Positions 1 to 12,400 of a stretch of 64,000 bases of DNA are shown here, in pieces. The notes beneath the pieces were generated by a model, which saw only the letters and a list, made by a program, of their open reading frames with translations, searched no databases and was not told the DNA's origin. The position numbers and the translations under genes are program-made. The first letter of the stretch is position 1; each line of letters opens with the position of its first letter. This DNA comes from Lactarius indigo (taxonomy: Eukaryota > Basidiomycota > Agaricomycetes > Russulales > Russulaceae), in contig JAFKAC010000112.1 in the NCBI GenBank assembly GCA_025766275.1, positions 104,967 to 168,966 on the forward strand, written 5' to 3'.

Positions 1-2295
1 TAAAAGTAATTCAGGACTCTAATATGATTATGCGCACATTCATCGAGACTGATGTGATTTGGGTCATCGAAGGTGAGATATCTATGGGAATGGAACCACC
101 TACGTGAGACAGATCATAGTATTTCGGTAGCAGGGATTTTACTTACAGGTACTTGAGCACCTCCGCAAACCAAAAACTCTCCGTTTCGTCGACCCTCGGA
201 GTTGTACGGTCATTGACGTCATAAATCCCTGCGTAGCCCGGCTGCGTGGATAAAATTTTGTTGAAACTGGCAATCGCAGTCCGAGCACGTTTCAGGTACG
301 TAACGTTTCCGGTCACACGCCACGCGTAGAAGTTGCTTTCAAGCACTTCCGGACGCTGAACGTAGAATGGGTCGGTGATGTAGAAACCATGTCGGTTATA
401 AAACGCTAGTTGTGCAGCAGAGGGATTGCCATTTCCACTGAAGTTTCCGTCTGCGGAACTGAATGCAAATGCCTCTGGGCCAATGCCAGTTCTAAGATTA
501 GCTCGGTGAGCGTGAATTCACAGCGCGCTATATCCATACGTACGCGTCACTCGTGTAAGTGTTCCAACAACCATCGTTCAGCTGTAAAGCAAGTCGGACG
601 ATAGTATCATTATTAGTCAATTTTCCACCTGCCCGATGAACTTAAATATGGGAAAAGAGGCTGTAAAAATAAGAATACCGAGCAGCCAGTTCCCGGCATA
701 GAAGCAAGCGAGATGAGACCCTACATGCCGGATCCGTCCTTTGCTGTCATAGTCCGCCAGATATACGTGGTTCCCCACAGCAGACGTCTTCCCAGTTGTC
801 AGCTATTCGGCCAAGTAGAAATCCATAGATTTTCTGACCTTGATCAGAGTTCTTATAGATGTATCAACTGCCGCTGACCATGAGTCCGCGAACGTGTTAT
901 CGTTCGTGTTCGTCAGTCGTGCGTACTTGATGAGGTATTCGAAATAGCTATCAGATCCCCCGCCCCAGCTCTGGAAACGGACTTGAGCAGGCGTTTGCGT
1001 TTCGAGTCGACCGTCATACCACGTATCCGCCGACGGGAAGACCAGTGGTGGGGGCTATAGCTTGGGCAGGAAGGCCTGAGTGTGTGAGTGCATAGGTCCG
1101 GAAATGTTCACTTTATTTGAGTGAATCTTACCTGGAAGAGGCGCTGACTAATTGACGCATTAGAGGCCAGAGATACGGCCGGATAATCGAATGGGCTCAC
1201 GTTGGCCATTATCTTGAGCACTGAATCTTCCACCAATTTTCTGTAAGTGTCGTTTCCGGTATAGTTGCTTAGACGGGACCACTCCAAGGTGAGCTAAAGG
1301 CGGTGTCAGCCTGCTGACAGGCACTATCAAAGTCGCGACTCACAGTCCCAGCTTCTGCGATATTTGACTGCATTTATCGACGTCAGTGCGCGTTAAGTCT
1401 GTCGTGCAAGGACGCACAGTTTCGTTGACCACCGTGTTAGTACTGAAGTCCAGGTGGCCGAAGGGAACGACATTTCCCTGGAACATCATCTTGAGGTCAC
1501 CGTGGTCTCAATTAGTGCTTTCAATGCACTCACTTTGGACCACGCAAGCGACAAGCGATCGGCGAAGCTGCTTCGCTTTGTCAACAAGGAAGTAAGTGTT
1601 GCTTCCCACTGAGCTCGTACGCGCTAATGAGTCCTCCAACGTAACGAATGGTGACTCTCAAACACGCTACGGGACGTCAATAGCGCCTGAAACTACATAG
1701 GTCGTTTGGGTATTTACCTGACAGTGTCGGTGGTGTTCGAATTGGTGAAAGTCAATGTGTTGCGTGAAATTGAGCGCTTCGTCGAAGAAGTCCTAGGTAA
1801 TACGTGATATCGATCAAAAAGCGCAAGAAAAGCGACAGAAAACAATTACTGTCAAGCCCATGATGTACTGGTAAGGTCGTGGGGTCAGCAAAAGGGACAG
1901 AGAGACAAGATACAACAAAGTTAAACAAACCATCGTAGACATCGCGTCTACTACGGAAGCACCCCACCCGTTGAGAGGGTCCAGTGGTTCTTGGCTTAAT
2001 GGAGCCACTTCATCATGACCCCATGCAAATTCCCTGGGAAAAACATCACACGTTCGGCATTGGGAACCACGCCTCTGAAGCCCCGGCACTTACCTGTAGG
2101 TGCTATAGCTGTCGTTGAAAATCTGGACGACCGATGCGCGGTCAGCGGCAGCGCTGGCCGGGACCGTAAGACCAGGAAGCTGTACAGAGCCCGCCTTCAC
2201 GGCAGCAGGGGTGGAGACGAGGCCAATAATCGTCAAACAAGCCAGCAACATGACGAAAAAGGCAGTTCGCGGATGGCAAGAAAAGCTTCGGCCAT
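1..2295 (-). CDS. GH47 class I alpha-1,2-mannosidase, 3' end outside the window, frame broken in mid-gene
   Basis: Glycoside hydrolase family 47 trims alpha-1,2-linked mannose from N-glycans in the secretory pathway or outside the cell. The ATG at 2295 opens a hydrophobic signal segment. Spliced exons then give family motifs in order: EFAWGHDE, DAMSTMYIMGL, NIAEAGT (about 1340), WGGGSDSYFEYLIKYARL (about 930), GSHLACFYAGNWLLG (about 690), TGIGPEAFAF (about 460) and ESFWFAEVLKYLYLTFDDP (about 60-180). The final motif and stop lie off the left edge, after a donor near position 39. Most exon joins keep frame through short introns, including one of only 36 nt near 810. Between 1561 and 1760, however, the homologous reading needs four single-base frame changes, so this copy may be a pseudogene or the sequence may contain local errors. 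Family assignment is firm; functionality is not. Confidence 0.85.
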
Positions 2296-2827
2296 GGCAC
2301 CCGGTGACGTTGTTTTATAGTCGGGAAAGTCAATAGTCAGCCAGACAATCCGCGTATTTCACGGTAATGGTAGAGCGCGTATCCGAACATTCGGCCACGG
2401 TTCACCACCATACAAGAGGACTCAGGTAAGTATCGGTCCGCGCAGGACCGATATAACACCGTAAAAGCTCCCTGAAGGTTGACTTCTTTTGGTGGCCATA
2501 GTGAAGTGCATTGGTGATTCGGGTAACCACGGACAAGATCCCCGCAACTTAAAGTTACTGTGCCATGCCACTGAGAACAAGAACTTACGTAAATCGCCCA
2601 GTGACCTAACCAGGAATTCCTGCTCATATGTTCATGCACCAATATAGTAGCATTAAAAGCGAAGTTTGCCAGTGTGTGAGCACGACGCTCTCCGTGTTGA
2701 TTAACTGAGGGCCAATTATTACTCAGTTATTTATTAGGTCAAGGCCGCCATTCCGAGGGAATAAGGTAGACGGCTGGTCTTCGCTTTCCCAGAAGACTGC
2801 ATCGACGGCCGCCTTCACTCCATCGCA

Positions 2828-5423
2828 TTATTTTGGGACCATTTTCTGTACTTCCTCTTCCTTCGCGACGCGGGTGTCTCTATAGAAATCTTCTTCGCCC
2901 ATGGGATATATCCCGTGCCTGTAACAGTACATGACTCATTCACCGCATGCTCACGGTAGAAAGAGGTCCAAAACTCACTTTTCTTTGGCATGAGACACCA
3001 AGCCATCGAAAGTAAATCGCCTCTCCACGCGGTCACCGCGGTTCTGCGAACGACGCGCTCTTGTTGGCTTGAAAATTTCGGGTTGGCAATGGCGACAACC
3101 GAAGGTCTTTGTCTGCCTTCATTTTGTTCGCTCCGTCTGTACGGGCGGTGTACAATGCAAAGGACCCCGCATCGTACTGGTGCCCGGCCATCAGTGTAAC
3201 GGCTTCGGCCGTAGAAATCAGCGCAACTTCCATTTTATCATGCCTGCGGCAATGCCCAACCTAAGCGCGGACAGGTCAGGAGAGCGGGGAAACCCTAAGA
3301 GTAAAATGACAAATACTAGACGCCAGAAGTCCATGATCGTTGGCGAATCACACGATTTACAGAGAAATCTCGCGCCGATGGAATTTACTTCGCCCTCAGT
3401 CTCTCGATTTTCTGCCCTGAGCCCTACTAGAATCAGAGCTTGAGAAAGCACGTCTATGGCCTATAGAGGGGAAGATTAGTGTGCTTCGTCCGCGACTCGG
3501 GAAGCTGACGTGCACCTTTTGATCTGGGATGAATTGTTCGGTCCTTGGTTTCCTCCTCGCTGTTGTCTTCCTGTGATGATTCGCACACTTATGTGCACAT
3601 GCCCCACGGAGGTCTAGTGACTCCGGGGTGATCTGCCCCTTAGGTGTGCTGTGACACAGGGTGCAAATAAAACGGGCATCGACCCGCTCGGATGGGTGGA
3701 GCAACTTCGTCGATGCTCGTTTCCAATTTGGTCGCCCCAGAATCGCGTCGAATTCTCGGAGCGCTGTATCGGCCCATTGTTTGAGGTCGCTGTTGATCAT
3801 ACCACCGATTAGCTGTGGGCGTTTTAACTCGGACTTCAGTACTCGTGATATTTCGACCGGCCCAGCAGAGGAAGAATTGGCGCTATCCGATGGAAGGGGT
3901 GCGGTATCATCTCGGTCTTGTAGTGCTTTGATAATTGGCAGTCCTCGAAACTCGGCCAAGGTGGGGAGCATGGGGTGACTCTTTCCCTCAACGAGGCGAT
4001 CGTAGTGCCGGGCGATATCGGCTCTTCTAATTTGTTGGGCATGTGCCTTCCGCTTTCGCTCCTTTTTCTCCATTTGAGAGAGAATCTCAGCATCGATTCT
4101 TGTCGTAAGTGAGCACACGACTGTGACTCCATTAGCTAATTCTCACTGAAGGGTCAAAATCAAAATATACCGCTTTCTGGAATGGTCTCGAGACAATGTT
4201 TGTGACTTCGGTGCAGGGAAAGGTAGGTAGGGTTGTTCAGAAAATCATGGAGGTCCCAGCCTGCTGCCCTTGCAAAGTTCCGAGCACTAATCGTAAGGGG
4301 GACTTAACTGGGGAGACAATCAGGAGGTAGACACGATACTCACAAAGCCGTGTTTGATCCCTGTGTCAATCGGTATCTGCGGCTCCACATTTGGCGCCAC
4401 TCAAATAGTAAGCTCGCATGCTGCCAACCCGTCAGCGGAGGTCTCTCTGCCTGAACATGTGAACACGAACCTCAAATACACGACGTTGGAGTTGGATATC
4501 AGCTTCATGAAGCTGGTGCGCAACGTTAGAGGGTGATCATAATTGTTAGATTCGAAAGACGAACCAGTAAATAGTCATCCCGAGGTATCCCCCCTGCAAC
4601 CATCTCCTCGTACTCTGTCGTGACCTCTTCCAAGTCAGTCCGAAGACCTGACGATCAACAATTCAAGTCAGGAGGTCCGGAAATGATTCGATCACAAGGA
4701 AAAAGAAACTGACAATAGTAATAGGTATGATCTGAGGGCCACGGAGGAACAGAGCCAGCAGAAGGGCGCATATCTAATTGTCTCAGTCTGCGCTGAAGAA
4801 GGAACTCTTTCGATTCGATATTGTATGCAAAGACTCGGATAACGAGATGTTCACTTGATACCGACAGAAATCAGGGGTAGAGAGAATAAGAGTTATTAGC
4901 ATGACATACTTTAAGAATGTTTTGCGACATTCGTGCTACGAATGAGAGAGCCTGAGCCAGATGTTGACATGACATATGCATAATACACACCTTCCCACAT
5001 AAACGAGCCCTGATGACGAACGAGAGAAACATTCGTTGCGTCCGCATACCGCAGACCTAGTCGACTATGGGCATAAAGAACGAGTAGGAACGAGAGGCGA
5101 CACACATAACAATTTCCTGCGTCGAATATAAACGCAGCATATGCGGACTCACTCCAGCCCGGTGGAGGTGGAGGAAGATCTGGTACGATGCAATGACTGC
5201 GAGCGCGACGCCATATCATTACATTGGAGGGGTTGAGAAGGGTCGTGCATAACCTCCTATTGCAACGTGCAACAGAAAGGACGTCTTTGGGAGAGGGGAC
5301 ATAATAGAGGATTTCAGCCAGGATCTCGACAGGGACGATATCCAAGCGCGACGTCTGGGCTTCTCGCGACGGCAATCCCCCACGATCGAGCTTTCGTTTT
5401 TTAGCGGAACGTCCCCGAGCCAT
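2828..5423 (-). CDS. F-box protein with C-terminal Cys-rich motifs
   Basis: F-box proteins recruit substrates to SCF ubiquitin ligases through Skp1. The ATG at 5423 leads to a basic N-terminus and an F-box-like segment (VEILAEILYYVPSPKD) at about residues 30-75, then a CYVC motif formed across an intron. About ten short introns follow. The C-terminal half shows paired-cysteine motifs (ARFICTLC, GACAHKC, ARFLCKSC and GCRHCQ), and the last exon reads FDGLVSHAKEKHG then a short acidic tail ending at the TAA at 2828. This layout is common in Agaricomycete F-box paralogs; the substrate is unknown. One oddity: the frame after the ALYTARTDGANK segment and the frame of GCRHCQ differ by one base near 3098-3107, so a single-base deletion or error is likely. 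The gene lies head to tail behind the GH47 gene on the same strand. Confidence 0.87.
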
Positions 5424-7012
5424 GTTAATGTCCTTGTCCTGGTTTACCGGGCCGGATTCCCACCCCGTTTCGGTTTTCTCCGGCGGTCACAAGACCGGGA
5501 CGACACCACGCCCCTGGGCACAATTCCACAAAACTCTTGCCTTCACCTGTGTCACTCCCACACGCACCGCCATCGCTACCGCCCCCGTCACCAGCAGTGT
5601 GCAGCTATGTCACCCCGTGGGGCGTCATCGTCGTCGACACCCTGAGTCATCGCCGTTTGGCTCAGTGCCATCCAGCCCATTGTTGACCGCACTGAGCCCA
5701 GCCCCGATGTGAGCTGTGTCCGTATAATGATCAGTTGTACTTTCTAATCACCGTACAGCTTCCGGCAGCGGCTGGACGCAGTGACATTTAATAGCGAATA
5801 GGCACCCATTTCACAAATCGTTCTGACGATCTTCTTCGACCTCGTTTTTGATATCCTGTGCTCTCACCACGGCCGCGCTACACGCCGTATGGTCACGTAT
5901 ACGGGCTTTTCTCAGAGTGGCTTCAACTCGCGTAGGGACGTGCACTGGTAAGTTTCATTTCCTTTTCGTCGCTATCTTTGAAATCATCTACCTCTCGAAC
6001 ACGGCCGCGGCATAGTTGAAGGTGGAAGTGTGAGTTTTGCATGGTTCCGTGGGCCAATGATATGCAACTACGTTTCTAGATACGGCGTTTCAGAGCACTG
6101 CGCTCTGCGCGCCTTCGTCCTCGATCCGATGTTTATGAATGCGCGTGGTCGTCGTGGCCGAGCGCGCAAAGGGAGCCTCCAGCTCTATGCGACACATTAG
6201 CTCGTGCTACTTCCCGTGTCATCGCGCCAAGTAGAGCCGCTAAGAACAAGTGCTGGCATATTCGAGGCCCTCGTCCAACAAGATTCGGAATCTGGAGTCC
6301 ACTGAAGGAGGGAAGACGCTTGAGACGTTATGCGTCAAGACTGAACGCAACGACGCCGACGAGGATGATGGGTCTATCGCGTTTGACCAAGTGTTCCCAT
6401 TACTGGGTCGAGTTGGATTCCGAGTGATTGGAACCGCGAGCGGAATGGAATTCTCAGGCCGTTCTACAATCTCGGCGTCTGCATGCAGGGCACCAAGTGC
6501 AGGTCTTCACACGCACCAGATCACAAGAGTTTACTTTCTCGGTATGTGTGCGCATTTGACCCCAAGGGAGACGGAACAGTAACGTCAATTTTTGTTAACC
6601 ACTAGATAGAGAAACGGCGCTGCGCAAGGCACTACTGGGAGGCAATAAGTCGGACAACCTGAAGCCGGGCCGTCACGTGTTTACCCAAGGAAGGAAACGG
6701 TCGAGCTTGAAGAACACAACACAATCATGACCATAGCGGAGCGCCCTCACTACACGGATCGGATGAGAACAATGGTAAAGCTCGAATTAATCCTATTACA
6801 GTAAATGTTACACAATAAATGCATCATATCATCCAGACTTTGCTCTTGCAAGTTGCAACCAAGCCCGCAACAAGCAATTGTCGACCAAATACAACTAGTA
6901 CGAGAGGGAATGAACAAACGACAGAGTGTCCTGCGGACTAACGAAACTTTAAACGTGCATCATCACAAAGAAAATAAGGAAATGCACCTGACTTGATCAT
7001 GGCGTCGCGTCA
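5424..7012. other. Intergenic stretch, no supported gene
   Basis: This stretch has a GC-rich part (about 5.4-6.4 kb) with long overlapping open frames on the plus strand, for example around 6080-6580. No frame shows a known family, a convincing exon chain or a membrane or secretion signal. I see no RNA gene. The part near 6.8-7.0 kb is AT-rich and probably holds the 3' flank of the small gene on the minus strand. Confidence 0.5.
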
Positions 7013-7390
7013 TCACCGATGGACGCTCTCTTCTAGTTTTCTCACACCTTGCTTGACTTCCGCTTTACCATCTTCAGCGATATCCTTTCCGGATCCCTTG
7101 CCAAAATCGGCGAGGTCTATCGCAAGACCTCGTATCGATTCTCCGATTCCTGATAAGCGAGTCAGACGGAAACCGGTTGTCTAGGTCGATGTACTGTACC
7201 GTGGACAATGTTCAATGCGCCACTAGATAACCAAGTGAGCATGTGCGGCGGTCTATATTGTTGCGAAAATGCCATACTGGACACCCTCTCCGACCTTCTT
7301 TCCGACGCTTGATTCCTCCCGAACCTCTTCTGTGTGCTCCGTGAAGCTCTTCACAGTGTGGGTGGACTCATGGTCATGGTGTGTTGACAT
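7013..7390 (-). CDS. Small hydrophilic protein of about 90 residues, three exons
   Basis: Three exons joined by two short introns give one continuous protein. Exon 1 starts at the ATG at 7390 (MSTHHDHEST) and ends at GEGV. A short middle exon reads HGALNIVHG, and the last exon reads GIGESIRGLAIDL then a charged segment (FGKGSGKDIAEDGKAEVK) ending in EESVHR and TGA at 7013. The phases of both joins match. The protein is rich in Lys, Glu, Asp and Gly, with a GESIRG motif and amphipathic repeats like those of small basidiomycete stress or LEA-like proteins. That likeness is from memory of such proteins, and I assign no function. No single ORF covers the gene, which is why it is easily missed. 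Confidence 0.7.
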
Positions 7391-7786
7391 GTCGTGACGG
7401 TATAAGAGAATTTGGGGGTTAGAGCGAGTGTAAGGTATGGATTGAAAGGGCTTGGAGGTCTATTGGTTACAGTCATACAGTATATATAGGCCATCTGACC
7501 CGAATCAACCCGAGAAATGGTGCGGGCCTCGTCTGCGGTCGACCATTTATCTGATGTCATCGGTCGTCAATCCGATTAGAACCCACATAGTGTTTGAGCC
7601 TACTACGTACTACGACTGCGAGCCAGCTCTAGACTCAAATTACCCCGAACATAGTCAATGTCGGGTCTCACACGTTCCACACATAGCTTCGGTGCATGTT
7701 AGATAGAATCAATGTGTCAGATCTCAGTTCCAATGTTCGGGCTCCAGAGCTTTACTACCATTGGCTTGGGCAAGTTCTTGCTGAGT

Positions 7787-7960
7787 ACATGCGACTTGTG
7801 TTACCATGTAACCTCTACCAGAATACTCACCGTAATACATAGTTACTATGGCTTTCCTGCATTTACAATGGAGCCGCGTCGTCTGTTTTCTTCATTCATG
7901 TACAACTATGCTCCTATACGAGATCACAACACGCATTCACTAACTCCAATATACGAACGC
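7787..7960 (+). pseudogene. 3' remnant of a family A gene (A0)
   Basis: This short stretch matches the last exons and 3' flank of the two full family A genes. The segment near 7809 (ACCTCTACCAGAATACTCAC) corresponds to the exon near 12308 that encodes STYLYQNTHRLFG. The stretch from 7857 onward matches the 3' flanks at 12812 and 17965 (GCATTTA, a GCGTC motif, TTCATGTACA, then ACGAGATCA). The coding part is broken by stops, and nothing recognisable as the core lies upstream, so it is a decayed 3' end. Confidence 0.6.
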
Positions 7961-8199
7961 AGCCGAAGCATAACTTGAATCCAGCATTCCATGTGAGAGA
8001 GGAAAACGATAGCCCGACTTGTTACACGACTCCACCACCCAACCCACGCCTCAGTTCCGGGCCTTCTTCTGCGACGACGTAGTATGCCCAATAGCCGTCT
8101 GGGCGGGCTTGCGACCGTTTCCAGTAGTCGAGGCGGGAGGAGCGGTATGGGAAGTGCCCGAGGCTGAGTCGCGTGAGGGGTACTGTGCAGGGTGGGACG

Positions 8200-8730
8200 G
8201 CGGACCACGTGCAGGACCGGATGGCGGGCCTCGTTCAGCAAAGCGCCTCATCGCCTTTTCCAAACTTAATGCATAATGAGTTGAAAGGCCGAGCATCAAT
8301 TCTGAGCTGTGGTGGAGATAGAAAAGAGTACTTACTCAGCTTCGACAGCTGAGTCGGTCCCATAAGTAGGGGCGCTCGACTTGTTGTTAGCGACACTGGC
8401 CGATAATTCGCCCGAGACGGCATCGCTATTCCTGCCAGTGATCGGCTCTTATCTGGTACATAAGGGGTAGCTTGCTGTCACTTACGGCCAAACTGTACTA
8501 GTGGACTGCATTTTTGAGGCTATGTGTCTGTCCTAGGTTTTGGTCTGGAGTGGTATAAGAGAACTGGGGGGACCCGAGATAACGATCTACGCCAGAGCTG
8601 GGGTAGACTCAGCCCGAGTCCCACACTACCCTACCGTGGGGATCTGGATTATGAAATGTACTGCTGATAAGGACGGCGTCGCCTGAAGGCCGAATGAAGG
8701 CGTGTTGACCGAAGATAGTCTCACCATGTG
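8200..8730. repeat. Duplicated block next to a family A 3' end, copy 1
   Basis: Two parts of this region recur near 18.3-19.1 kb. One (about 8235-8410) has the shared pattern around the GAAAGGYCGAG motif, the sequence TGAGCTGT and the TGAGTCGGTCCC motif. The other (about 8550-8720) has a TATA-like GGTATAAGAG followed by GGGGACCCGAGATAA and then GATAAGGACGGCGTC. On the minus strand the first part can encode a Pro-rich C-terminus ending at about 8051 (TTSSQKKARN), similar in composition to the other copy. Neither strand gives a convincing full gene, so I report only the repeat. Confidence 0.5.
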
Positions 8731-9457
8731 TGCACACGAGGCAGTTATTGAAACAGTTCTTGAGACGTTCAAGTTCGCCAAGTTCGCCAAGCCCCAGAGC
8801 AATCACTTACAGACTTTTTTTACAGCTACACATACTGGGGGTGCTAACAGAGGCTTGTGAGGTGATTACACCGGTATATATGGCACACACATCTCGGTCT
8901 TCACGCCACTGTATCGTGCACAGTATTGGGCTCTTACAGACGGCTTGGGTTGAATTTCCTGAAATGAACAGACAGCTTTACATAATTACATAATGATAAC
9001 CCTAGTCGATCGTGAGAAATATTTACGTGAGCGGTGCTGTAAGTAGCTGTCTCTTACGAGCACGACACAGGACTCGAAAGGACTCCCTGGGGAGTCTGTT
9101 TCGACAAAGCAATATTCGACGAAGGATGTTTGAGAAATTTTTACTTGAGATAGAACCTTACAAGTACTACTAGACATAATGAACATACCTTCAGCGGCGG
9201 CCCATGTCCCAGCAGAGATACTCTTTGGTGTAGACAACGCATCAAATAATAAAGGCCAGGGATAAGCACCATGAGAACAAGAGCTCTCTGCTGTAGGGCT
9301 GTATTAGATGACTAAACTGGTGGAATCCTCCCCGAATACACGAGCTGTAGCGATAGGTGGCGATGATCGGCATGAGGCACCAGCGCCTCCGCGTTTGCTC
9401 AAGAACTTGCTGCAAGGGCCCGTCACTCCTTGGTCCTATGAGCCTTGCGCACATTGC

Positions 9458-12400
9458 ATGGCCTCCATTTTCAGTTTCCTTCTCGATCTTTTGCGCAAGT
9501 TACGCCTTACAAAGGGTACCATTCGGCATCACCTCAAGCGTTGGGCTTTGTTTTTGGCCTTCCTCGGTCGCAAATTGGGCGTGAACCACCTGTGGCATGG
9601 CGGAAAACGGGGTGCATCTTATAAACCCGCGCAGACGGAACGGTCGTTTTCCCGGACGGAGGCCCGTTTACAGTTGGGGGAGGGGGTGGTGGCTGCAAGT
9701 CACATTCCAACATCGGCGGGCCACCCGGACTTACATGACGTGTCGGGCCAACAACCATCATCCTCTCGCACCAGTCCTCCAGCCAGCCTCACAGTGGAAC
9801 CTCCGACTCATCGAGATCATGCCAACCCGACGATTGTCGTCAGCACAGGGATTCACCCTAACCGTAGCTCCGCCAACTTGAGCATTCACAGCCGCGCCAG
9901 TGCCAGTGATAGGCTCTCCATGATCCAAACGCACTCACGCGAATCCCTGCACACGCCACTCGGTCGTCAGACAGCACGATCTTTTCCAAGAGCCCCTCAT
10001 CGCCAATTTGGACGTGGACCGTCTCCGTCTCCGTCGCCGTCAAGAGAGCGCCCGTCTAGATCACCCTCCCCGACAGATAGGATTCCTCGAGTTCCTCGAC
10101 TCGAAGTCGTTACCACGAACCTGCATCCTCCGACGCACGTCGACGACAGAAAAAGTCCCATAGATACCCCTTCGGTTTCTTCCCCCGCCCATGCGCCGCT
10201 AAGTCCACCAAGTCTCCACGGACATCGCAGAAGGCAGTCTTCGACGAGTGTGATCGTGGGAGTAGTGAACCCATCAACAGATTCGCTCCCTCTCAGTCCT
10301 TCGACAAACCTACCGCCGCTGACAGATGAGCCGTACGACATAGGCTCTCCCATTGACCAGTCATCTCCTGTCACTGACGCCCCCGATACACGTGAGGCAT
10401 CAACAAACAGTCCTACGGCCTCCTCCCCTTCTGCTAGTTCAAACTTTGATCTGCCCACTGGTCGCTTCTTGCAATTGATAAACTCCGAACAAGTTCCAAG
10501 ATACACGAAGGACGTCACAGTGCAAGTAGACTACATTATCTACGACTATCAAAACGTTTAATCTTCCTTTTGGCAGGCCCCGCGAAAGAACATTCTTTGA
10601 GATCCCACCTCTGGCAAGAACGTTCCTTTAGTACGTATGAGACTTGCGTGGTTATCGATATCTAACGGAGACCGCTCCTCAGTGTCCCAGAGCAGACGAG
10701 TCGTGAGCAAGGCTCTCTCAAAGAGGATTGTGCACCCTGGGTACCAGCAACACATCCAGATGGTGCCCTCTATTTCTTCGATAAAGACAGGGTGCGTGCA
10801 TCAGGTCTTGACAAACAATAAATTACGACCAACCGGCAATTGAAGAGGTTATTCACCGACACAGACATGCATGACCCCGTCTTAAGGGATGAAATGGACG
10901 ATTTCTATCACTACCTACAGAGGATCCTGGGTCAAGAGGAAGTAGTCATCCCATCACAGAACTATGACTTGACGCTCGACATTATGCCCTCAGAAGACGG
11001 GCGGATACAGTGGTCTTATTACTACGCTTGCCACGAAACCCGATGCTTGTTCTGGCTGGACACGTACGACGCGACTCACATGATATCTGAACTATTCGGT
11101 GTCGAGTCACCCGCTCATGTCAGTGCGTCGCAGATTTTGATCCTCAATACGCTCTATGTTCTCACTAACCTGGTGCACAGGGCATCGATTAGAGGCTCTT
11201 TATTGGTACGTCGGGTATAAAGTAGGCTAGACTTTATGTAAGCACTGATATTCTCCTCATAGGACCCACTGGTCTCTCTTTCCAGCTGTTTTCGATGGTC
11301 GCCGTCTCGTGCAGGCCGTCTATGATGAACTCGTGGGGATCTTGTCGCATGGCTGCATGGGTGAATTTGTATTACCGCGGTACTCTCTTCATAGGGCTCA
11401 ACCGCTGAAACCACAGATGTGATGACCTCAAAGTCTTCGACTCTGCCATACGATGCTGATACAATGCAGCAAATGATCAGACTTGTCCGTAATGCTAAGG
11501 GTACATTCAAGCACTTATTGTGACAGTGAGCAGAGCTTTGCTAACTTTATGGCCCAGGGTCCGATACTGGTTTGGTGTACCACACTGCTGCAATTAGTGA
11601 GTCCAGAGCAATATTTGCTTTGTTCTGTTCTTAACAGGGACCCCAAGCTCGATTGCTTTCTTTTTTTGGTAAATTCGGAACGATCAAAGGTGATCTTCAT
11701 TCACTGATGTGTGTGTTTAGCACATTGGAGATTTCTATATTTCCACGGACAGAAGAGCGCCCGTTTAGAAAGGAACAAAACAGTATATTCCAATCCAGGC
11801 CGAGAAAGAACGGCTCTCATCACGTTTCTCTCCCCTTTGCTTTTCCTGGCACCGGAGGTTCATCTACGAGATTTGGAGAAGTTGTGGACTGATGAGGTTA
11901 TCATTGAGACAGTCTGGAAAAGCTTCATGACCAAGCTGTTAGAGGAATGGGGAGAACTGATCCTCTGGGTATGTCATTGCACTGCCACCAATCCTAGATT
12001 TCTCAGTTCCTCGACTTTCTAGTCGACCGTCATGCTTACAGCGAACGTTGGTTTCCTCGCCATACCTGGCGTTATCATTTCTAATATCAACAATCCTTTA
12101 TCGAGGGCAAGCGATCTTAAAATCTTCACGTCTGCCGCGCAGATCGCCAGCTGCATGTCGGTAGAGGCGAGCGCCGGAAGCATTGTGATCGGCATGCTCT
12201 TAGTTCGCCATAACCGTACTAAGCAGAAGGAAGACCCGGCAGGCGCGGTGAGTGAACAGTAGAACCCAAGTTTTCATTCCTGGCTGAGTGCACTTCTGCA
12301 GTCGACTTACCTCTACCAAAATACTCACCGACTCTTCGGTCTTGAGCCGATGGCCATTATCTTCAGTCTTCCATGGGCGCTGCTGATGTGGGCGTAGGTC

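Noticed and set aside
3069..3978. Plus-strand ORFs of 124 and 105 codons
   Set aside because: They are shadows of the spliced F-box gene on the minus strand.
6080..6580. Two long overlapping plus-strand open frames
   Set aside because: Their Arg-rich composition is typical of GC-rich non-coding DNA; no family, start context or intron chain is convincing.
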